Shown here piece after piece: positions 59,039-64,000 of a DNA stretch of 64,000 bases (its first letter is position 1; each line of letters opens with the position of its first letter). The stretch covers positions 1 to 64,000 of the forward strand of contig NZ_JAGMUK010000016.1 of NCBI RefSeq assembly GCF_019049245.1. Reading direction: 5' to 3'. Origin of the DNA: Streptomyces sp. AC555_RSS877 (GTDB taxonomy: Bacteria > Actinomycetota > Actinomycetes > Streptomycetales > Streptomycetaceae). Both the position numbers and the translations under genes were made by a program. The notes beneath the pieces are model-generated. The model worked only from the letters and a program-made list of their open reading frames with translations. It did not search any database and was not told the origin of the DNA.

Positions 59039-59737
59039 GTGAGACAGAAAAAGATTCTTGCGGTCGTGACCAATCAGGCCACCTATGGGGCGAGCAAGCA
59101 CCAGACCGGACTGTGGCTGGGCGAGCTCGTCCATTTCTACGACAAGGCGGTGAAGGCCGGTCACACGGTGGACGTGGTGAGCCCGGCGGGCGGAGTAGTG
59201 CCGCTCGACCCCCGTAGCCTCGGTCGCTTGTTCGTTGACCGGACGGTTCGCGGGTATCTCGACGACCCGGCCTTCATGGACGCCCTGAAAGCCACCCCTT
59301 CCGTTGCCGACACAGATCCGGACGACTACTCCACGATCTTCTTCACGGGTGGTCACGGCACCATGTGGGACTTCCCCGACAGCGCCGACCTGCAGCGAAC
59401 GGCCCAGGCCATCTACGCCGACGGCGGCATCGTCTCCTCGGTATGCCACGGCGCCTGCGCCCTCATCAACCTCCGCGACACCGACGGAAACCCCCTGGTA
59501 AGGAACCGCACCGTCACCGGCTTCGCGACGGTCGAGGAACGACTGGCCGGCGTGAAGAGCAGGGTGCCGTTCCTCCTGGAGGACGAACTGCGCGCGAAGG
59601 GCGCCAAGTATGTGCGCTCCACTGTCCCGATGACGCCGCACGCCGTGCGCGACGGCCGCCTGATCACGGGACAGAACCCGGTGTCCACCAAGGCCGTCAG
59701 CGACTTGATCCTCGCTGCCTTGGCCGGCACCGAATAA
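59039..59737 (+). CDS. DJ-1/PfpI (Hsp31-like) protein 1
   Basis: 232 residues from GTG 59039 (GGAGACGAGGGA upstream). Class I glutamine-amidotransferase-like fold; nucleophile C136 in SSVCHGACAL with H137, E29 in WLGELVHF, and GGHGTMWDFPDS. Resembles Hsp31 chaperone/glyoxalase III enzymes, which detoxify methylglyoxal or repair glycated residues. Followed 35 nt later by a paralogue; probably one operon under the LysR regulator. Confidence 0.9.
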   Translation: MRQKKILAVVTNQATYGASKHQTGLWLGELVHFYDKAVKAGHTVDVVSPAGGVVPLDPRSLGRLFVDRTVRGYLDDPAFMDALKATPSVADTDPDDYSTIFFTGGHGTMWDFPDSADLQRTAQAIYADGGIVSSVCHGACALINLRDTDGNPLVRNRTVTGFATVEERLAGVKSRVPFLLEDELRAKGAKYVRSTVPMTPHAVRDGRLITGQNPVSTKAVSDLILAALAGTE

Positions 59738-59772
59738 CGACCCAGCTAAACCCGGCTCTAGGAGACCGCACC

Positions 59773-60468
59773 ATGTCGAAGATCCTTTTCGTGATGACCG
59801 GCGCCGACCACTGGACGCTCGCCGACGGCACCAAGCACCCGACCGGCTTCTGGGCAGAGGAGGCCGTGACCCCGTACCAGGCGTTCACCGCCGCCGGCCA
59901 CGAGATAGTCGTCGCCACGCCCGGCGGCGTCGTGCCGCCCCTGGACCAAGGAAGCCTGGCGCCGCAGTTCAACGGCGGCGAGGAGGGCGCGAAGAAGATG
60001 GCGGACGCCCTCGCCTCGATCAGCGAGATCCAGCACCCCATCAAGCTGGAGGACGTCGACCTCGACGACTATGCCGCCGTTTTCTACCCCGGTGGCCACG
60101 GCCCGATGGAGGACCTGGCCGTCAACGCCACCTCCGGCAAGCTCCTCATAGACACCCTCGCCTCGGGCAAGCCGCTCGGCGTGGTCTGCCACGCCCCGGC
60201 CGCGCTGCTGGCCGCCACCGAGGCCGACGGCGGCAACGCCTTCGCCGGCTACCGGCTCACCGGTTTCAGTAACGCCGAGGAGATCCAGAGCGGTCTGGCG
60301 GCCGGCGCCAAGTGGCTGCTCCAGGACCGCTTGGTCGAGATCGGCGCGGATTACCAGGAGGGCGAGCCGTGGGCCCCGAACGTGGTCGTCGACCGCAACC
60401 TGGTCACCGGTCAGAACCCCGCCTCCGCCGGACCCGCCGCAGCTGAAATGCGCAAGAAGCTAGCCTGA
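59773..60468 (+). CDS. DJ-1/PfpI (Hsp31-like) protein 2
   Basis: 231 residues from ATG 59773 (AGGAGA 7 nt upstream). Same fold: E29/E30 in FWAEEAVTPY, YPGGHGPMEDL, C139-H140 in GVVCHAPAALL, C-terminal LVTGQNPASAG. About as divergent from the first copy as separate Hsp31 subfamilies, so an old duplication. Predicted glyoxalase III-like or chaperone activity. Last gene before the tRNA-Gly scar. Confidence 0.9.
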   Translation: MSKILFVMTGADHWTLADGTKHPTGFWAEEAVTPYQAFTAAGHEIVVATPGGVVPPLDQGSLAPQFNGGEEGAKKMADALASISEIQHPIKLEDVDLDDYAAVFYPGGHGPMEDLAVNATSGKLLIDTLASGKPLGVVCHAPAALLAATEADGGNAFAGYRLTGFSNAEEIQSGLAAGAKWLLQDRLVEIGADYQEGEPWAPNVVVDRNLVTGQNPASAGPAAAEMRKKLA

Positions 60469-60604
60469 CCCACGGCTTCGGGATGACCATCCCTGGCGCG
60501 TCCTGACTGGGCGGCGCGCCGAACAGGCGGGGGGTCTTGAGGGGTTTTCCTCAACTTAAGGCACGCAGGGGGCACGGCGCCTCAAATTGGACTAGACAAT
60601 AAAC

Positions 60605-60631
60605 AAACCCCAGGCCACTGACCTGGGGTTT
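60605..60631 (-). terminator. Hairpin terminator next to the tRNA-Gly fragment
   Basis: AAACCCCAGG and CCTGGGGTTT, 10-bp stem, loop CCACTGA. On the minus strand it follows the tRNA fragment, and on the plus strand it could end the DJ-1 operon. Confidence 0.75.
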
Positions 60632-60636
60632 CTCTC

Positions 60637-60685
60637 TGGAGCGAGTGACGAGAATCGAACTCGCGCTCTCAGCTTGGGAAGCTGC
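60637..60685 (-). repeat. tRNA-Gly(CCC) 3' half (att scar)
   Basis: Minus strand reads CAGCTTCCCAAGCTG (anticodon arm, CCC), GAGTTCGATTCTC (T arm) and a 3' end CACTCGCTCCA including CCA. The 5' half is missing: beyond 60685 the sequence diverges. Orientation implies that the integrated element lies to the right, toward 64 kb. Confidence 0.78.
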
Positions 60686-60941
60686 GATCATTTGCGGCTG
60701 GTTCTGGCGCTGACCTGCACGAATGGTTGCCCCGGAGTCGCGTCGCGCTCGGCTGCTTTCACCGTGGTTCCCCGCTGCTCCCCGCTCGATCTGGTGCGCT
60801 TGTGGTGCGGCCTAGCGTCTGCTTCGACCATGGCTCGCAGGCACGGCGTGGTCCCTTCGCCCCATCGACTTCAACATGGGGTCTCAAAGCCGGACGAGGT
60901 TACGAACACCCACTGTCAGACCCTTCGACCACAATCACCGT

Positions 60942-62153
60942 ATGAGTGTCAGGTCAGACTTTTCATTGGAACTTCAGGTGGAGAAGGTCCTTGAGGAAGC
61001 AGCCCATCCGGAGGTGAAGGCCGCCCTCGCCTCTGCTCGCAAGCACATGAAGAGTGGGAAAGGGGGCCATCGCAGAGGCGGGCAAGTACTCATCCAACTC
61101 CTGGAAACGGCTCGCCAACGGGCGGCGGATGCCGGTGAATGGCCAGTCGTACGACTCGTACAGGATTCCCTGGATTATGCCGAAGGGCGGATCCTGCAAC
61201 CTGACTTCGATGAGCGTTATCGCCTCTTTCAGGACGGTGTGCGCAGCGAGAGGCTACGGAAGCACGTCGGGAACATCCTCTCGATCAACTACAGGTACAT
61301 CGCTGAGGCTGGCCGTGAGTACATGGACGAGCACCCCGAGGCGAGTGTGGACGACCTGATCGCGTACTTCGGCACACTCAGCGAGGACGCGCGGTTCCTC
61401 GATGCACCGGAGGACCGACCTGGGCGCTACCGCCTTCTTCGTGGGCGGGCGGAGAGAGCCGTGTGGCTGGAGCGTGTTCTCCAAGAACGTGTAGACGTTG
61501 AGGATGCGGCCGAAGCCGCTCACCGAATCGTCAGCACACCGGAGGCCATAGCCCTACTTGCTGCTGATACGGAAGGGCAGATGGTTCTCAGGGCGACCGA
61601 GTTGCACCGGCGGTCGACCGGCCTGGCGGCCTTGCGCAAGGTGGTCGAGGACCCCACTGCTTCGGAACTCGAACTGCAACGCGCTCTGGAGGGGCAACAC
61701 TGGATCTTCGGAGGGCGGTTCGTGGGAGAGGCCGCCCACCGCAGACTGGTGCCGGGTGACGAGGTCGACATACCTCTCATCCGCGGTGACGGGGCACTCC
61801 ATGTGGTTGAGCTGAAGCGTGCCGCAAGCCTTGCCGGCAATCTGGTGAAGAAGTACCGAGGGTCATGGGTGCCTACCGCCGAGGTGCACAATGCAGTCGG
61901 TCAGGCTGTGAACTACCTGGTGAACCTGGACGAGAACCGCCACCGGATCCGCAAGGAACTGGGCATAGAAACCCGCCGAGCGAGCGCAGTGGTGCTGATC
62001 GGACACCCGTCAGTCCAACCTTCCGTACCCGAGCAATCGATCAACGAGGCGCTTCGCACCCTCAACACTCACGTGAACCGTGTAGAGGTGCTCACTTATA
62101 AGGAACTGATTGACAATGCCGAGCGCTCGTTGGGGTCTGTGCCGTTGGGGTAG
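60942..62153 (+). CDS. Shedu-like (DUF4263) defence nuclease
   Basis: 403 residues from ATG 60942; message may be leaderless (CACAAT at 60930-60935, no ribosome site). Residues 1-235 are helical with no recognised fold. Residues 240-395 match the DUF4263/SduA C-terminal domain: ELQRALEGQHWIFGG, DEVDIPLIRGDGALHVVELKRA and HNAVGQAVNYLVNLD. D276, E290 and K292 make the PD-(D/E)XK nuclease core. In Shedu systems this single protein protects against phage by cutting DNA. GC is lower than the core genome. It lies just inside the tRNA-Gly scar, as cargo of an integrated element. Confidence 0.82.
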   Translation: MSVRSDFSLELQVEKVLEEAAHPEVKAALASARKHMKSGKGGHRRGGQVLIQLLETARQRAADAGEWPVVRLVQDSLDYAEGRILQPDFDERYRLFQDGVRSERLRKHVGNILSINYRYIAEAGREYMDEHPEASVDDLIAYFGTLSEDARFLDAPEDRPGRYRLLRGRAERAVWLERVLQERVDVEDAAEAAHRIVSTPEAIALLAADTEGQMVLRATELHRRSTGLAALRKVVEDPTASELELQRALEGQHWIFGGRFVGEAAHRRLVPGDEVDIPLIRGDGALHVVELKRAASLAGNLVKKYRGSWVPTAEVHNAVGQAVNYLVNLDENRHRIRKELGIETRRASAVVLIGHPSVQPSVPEQSINEALRTLNTHVNRVEVLTYKELIDNAERSLGSVPLG

Positions 62154-62213
62154 CCGTCACTCTGCGTGGAGCCTAGGCGCGGGGACCGATGCTCGAAGCG
62201 GGCCGCTAAAGGA

Positions 62214-62242
62214 CCCGGACCATGATCGGTCCGGGGGCTTTT
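62214..62242 (+). terminator. Intrinsic terminator after the Shedu-like gene
   Basis: CCCGGACC (62214-62221) and GGTCCGGG (62228-62235) with loop ATGATC, followed by GGCTTTT. Confidence 0.85.
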
Positions 62243-62247
62243 GGCTG

Positions 62248-62272
62248 GTGCCCCCGGCAGGATTCTTGCAGA
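62248..62272 (-). repeat. Possible tRNA 3'-end fragment
   Basis: Minus strand AGAATCCTGCCGGGGGCACC looks like the end of a T loop, T-stem strand, acceptor strand CGGGGGC and ACC(A), with a terminator hairpin right after it. Too short to name the tRNA. Confidence 0.4.
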
Positions 62273-62480
62273 TGAGTACCGCATACTTGAGGGCGCGTGC
62301 ATCCGTTGGTGACGGTTTGATCGCCGGGTGCTCGTAGACGCTGTCCGGGTAGTCGACAGCGTCGTGCAGAGGTGTAAAATATACGGTTTGCTGGTGCCTT
62401 GCATCGACGTCTGCCGGTTTACTCAAGAGTCGCACCTCAATATTTCGATGACGTCAAAGGGTCACCCACATAGTTACTCT

Positions 62481-62828
62481 CTAATCTTCGCCCCCGTCAG
62501 CATTTTCTTGCTTTTTTAGGTGCTCCTCCACCAATTTGAAAAAATCCCCAAAAGGAACGGCGCGGACTTCTGCCTGCCACCAGATCATAGGGCTGGGGTC
62601 AACTCCTCCCGTGGTGCAAAATCTGATTCTACGCGAATACAGAATGTAGCCGTTATCTGCGCACTCCTTCAAGATGGCATCCATGCGCTTCCTTGCGTTT
62701 CGCTGTTCTGTCATGGTTTCAATGAACTCGCTCATCTCCATCCACTCCTTAAGCTCTTCTAGCAGCCCAAGAACCTGCTCCACTTGTTCGTCTTTTTGAT
62801 TCTCCTCCGAATAGCTGGGAAGGAAAGA
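62481..62828 (-). pseudogene. C-terminal part of the HNH protein, beyond an in-frame amber stop
   Basis: This stretch is in the same frame as the HNH gene and directly follows its TAG (62831-62829). The first possible start is GTG 62783, whose only ribosome-like site (GGAGGAG) is 18 nt away, so it is probably not translated alone. It encodes about 115 residues: SFLPSYSEENQKDEQ, then helical LGLLEELKEWMEMSEFIET, YILYSRRIRFCTTGG and WWQAEVRAVPFGDFFKLVEE. It resembles C-terminal domains of some longer HNH proteins I recall. GC is near 48%. Confidence 0.65.
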
Positions 62829-63266
62829 CTAGGCATCAGAAATGAGGTTCCATAGCTCTGCTCCTGAATTGATCATATAGAATTTTTCTTTTTTTGGATC
62901 AGGCCCACTCGGATCGACAGTGACGCGGAGAGGCCTGCGCGTAAGAGTCTCCGCGACCCACGTTTCGTGGTCTGCCTTGAGTTTCTTCATCCTTTCCACG
63001 GGCCAGCCATTTTCCTGGTCGTCGACTACCTTGTGATGGTTTCCGCATAACAGAACTAGATTTGAATGGTGATCCCTATTTCCGGTGAAAGGTACATTTC
63101 CTCTCGGTCCACCGGGCGACTGCGGGTAAATGTGAGCCATTTCTCCGATGACTGAATGGTCATCCAGTTCGACCTCGCGTGGAACTACGAGTGTGGTTCT
63201 GCAGATAGCACAGCAGCCGCCGCTGAGGGCCCAAAGGATCTTCATGGATTTCTCTGAAATCGCCAC
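62829..63266 (-). CDS. HNH endonuclease (CxxC/AHI...NLVLLCxxHHK type), probably truncated by amber codon
   Basis: 145 residues from GTG 63266; no clear ribosome site. Zinc Cys pair C19/C22 (CCAIC), then AHIYPQS (A44, H45), NLVLLCGNHHKVVDD (N69, C74, H77, H78, D82): a complete HNH core able to cut DNA with a metal ion. The end FYMINSGAELWNLISDA runs into TAG and the same frame continues for 116 codons. Its GC is far below flanking genes. It is convergent with the Shedu-like gene and its 5' end lies about 20 nt from a broken AICE transfer gene. Confidence 0.82.
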   Translation of the reverse strand: MAISEKSMKILWALSGGCCAICRTTLVVPREVELDDHSVIGEMAHIYPQSPGGPRGNVPFTGNRDHHSNLVLLCGNHHKVVDDQENGWPVERMKKLKADHETWVAETLTRRPLRVTVDPSGPDPKKEKFYMINSGAELWNLISDA

Positions 63267-63286
63267 GGGTCAGATCATATCTGCGG

Positions 63287-63787
63287 CCTGAGTTGGCCGA
63301 ACTCTTCCTCGTCGCCACGAAGAAGGAGGAAGAGCGCCGGGACGAGATGGTCACCCAGCTCATCCGCCTCGCCCAGCTCGGCCGCGCGGCCGGCATCTAC
63401 CTGGAGGTCTGCGGACAGCGCTTCGGCGCCGAACTCGGCAAGGGCGCCACCATGCTCCGGGCCCAGCTCACCGGCCGCGTCTGCCACCGCGTCAACGACG
63501 AAGCCTCCGCCAAAATGGCACTCGGCGACATCGCCCCCGAAGCGGTCTCCGCCGCCTGCGCCATCGCACCCGAACGCCCCGGCCTCGCCGTCGCTGGTGA
63601 CACCTCCGGCGGCTGGTCCCGCATCCGCACGCCCTACCTCTCCCTCGCCGATTCCGCCGAGATCTGCCACGAGTCGGCCCACCTGGCTCCCGACATGCCC
63701 GCGCTCAAGCCCTTCCGGCCCGACGTGCCCGTACGGCCGGTCGACTCCCCGGCGCCGGTCGTCCAGCCACGCCCAGTGACCGACTGA
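63287..63787 (+). pseudogene. AICE FtsK/SpoIIIE-like transfer protein, 3' fragment
   Basis: About 165 residues remain: LAELFLVATKKEEERRDEMV, QLIRLAQLGRAAGIYLEVCG, QRFGAELGKGATMLRAQLTG, RVCHRVNDEASAKMALGDIA, PERPGLAVAGDTSGGW. This matches the end of the TraSA-type DNA translocase of pSAM2-like elements; the Walker A and B region is missing because the gene is cut at about 63287 beside the HNH gene. GC is high, unlike the HNH segment. A TTG at 63293 could start translation but a functional pump is impossible. Confidence 0.82.
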
Positions 63788-63872
63788 GCCGCCGTCCCTT
63801 CCTCCGGTCGGCGCGACCGCCTCGCGCCACGTCCCTACCCCTCCCACGCCTGAATCCGGAAGGAGCCGCAGC

Positions 63873-64000
63873 ATGCGCGCCCAACTGGCCCGTATCGATG
63901 CGGTACTCGTCCAGGCCGTCATCGCCGCCGCCCTGTCCTTCGCCCACCTCCACGACATCGCCTCCGCGGCCGGACAGGACGGGTGGAAAGCGTGGGCCTA
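63873..64000 (+). CDS. DUF2637 (Spd-like) membrane protein, 5' part
   Basis: Starts at ATG 63873 with GGAAGGAG 8 nt upstream and runs off the window; 42 residues visible: RIDAVLVQAVIAAALSFAHL, HDIASAAGQDGWKAWA. This is the start of DUF2637 proteins, which have membrane helices at the N-terminus and sit next to the transfer gene in AICEs and Streptomyces plasmids, possibly helping plasmid spread in mycelium. Confidence 0.8.
   Translation, partial: MRAQLARIDAVLVQAVIAAALSFAHLHDIASAAGQDGWKAWA

Larger units (their letters stand above)
60469..60941. other. Junction region with tRNA-Gly scar
   Basis: Holds a terminator and the tRNA-Gly 3' fragment, then about 250 nt without a gene I can support before the Shedu-like start. 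Confidence 0.55.
62154..62480. other. Intergenic region with terminator, tRNA-like fragment and inverted repeat
   Basis: Contains the terminator at 62214, a 22-nt tRNA-3'-end-like sequence at about 62248-62272, and inverted repeat GACGCTGTC/GACAGCGTC at 62337-62363. No gene seen. Confidence 0.55.

Noticed and set aside
62157..62435. Minus-strand 92-codon frame after the Shedu-like gene
   Set aside because: It crosses a terminator hairpin and a tRNA-like fragment; not a plausible gene.

Overview
The window is typical Streptomyces chromosome: about 70% GC, strong G/C bias at third codon positions, many GTG starts, sporulation-type SigB-family sigma factors, ANTAR and STAS regulators, F420-dependent enzymes and actinomycete integrative element (AICE) parts. 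Gene order around sigN-sigF-tadA-upp matches, as far as I recall, the SCO4009-SCO4050 region of S. coelicolor, so 1-49 kb is mostly conserved core and 49-64 kb is a plastic zone.

Layout. 1-3.6 kb: a truncated-by-window PAS sensor with a degenerate kinase core and a subtilisin-inhibitor-like secreted protein. 3.8-6.5 kb: tRNA-Ser(GCU) and tRNA-Arg(ACG); the 3' end of tRNA-Arg is repeated at 6365, bracketing a remnant with a broken integrase. 6.6-14.7 kb: glyoxalase-like protein, a CmtR-like metal sensor with a CDF-type transporter, small conserved proteins, GntR and MarR regulators, DUF2797. 14.8-21 kb: response regulator, kinase, GT2-GtrA fusion and GT39 packed as one operon, suggesting regulated lipid-linked sugar transfer at the cell surface. 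21-30 kb: MFS pump with TetR, PPOX enzyme, STAS and two GAF-ANTAR regulators, YceI, and an MFS pump fused to three carboxypeptidase-regulatory-like domains with its MarR regulator. 31-38.5 kb: sigN, sigF, tRNA-Ser(CGA), tadA, upp, LytR_C protein. 38.5-49.2 kb: HhH-GPD protein, FG-GAP secreted protein, a divergent iron-box locus (siderophore-interacting protein versus acylase/acetyltransferase/cupin/SDR operon), CopC-CopD fusion, DUF72, zinc ribbon, DUF5990.

49.3-60.5 kb shows repeated breakage: a frameshifted and 5'-truncated helicase-associated gene, an intact SNF2 helicase-SWIM pair, a VapBC-like toxin-antitoxin pair with a leaderless promoter, a RelE-like scrap, two 54-nt copies of the tRNA-Ser(GGA) 3' half around an M23 peptidase, and a LysR regulator divergent from two DJ-1/PfpI paralogues.

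60.6-64 kb is the most interesting part. A tRNA-Gly(CCC) 3' fragment marks the end of an integrated element that carries a Shedu-like (DUF4263, PD-(D/E)XK) defence nuclease, then a markedly lower-GC insertion holding an HNH endonuclease gene cut by an in-frame amber stop, then the 3' end of an AICE FtsK-like transfer gene and the start of a DUF2637 (Spd-like) gene that runs off the window. I read this as defence cargo in, or replacing part of, an AICE. All identifications are by eye; no database search was run.
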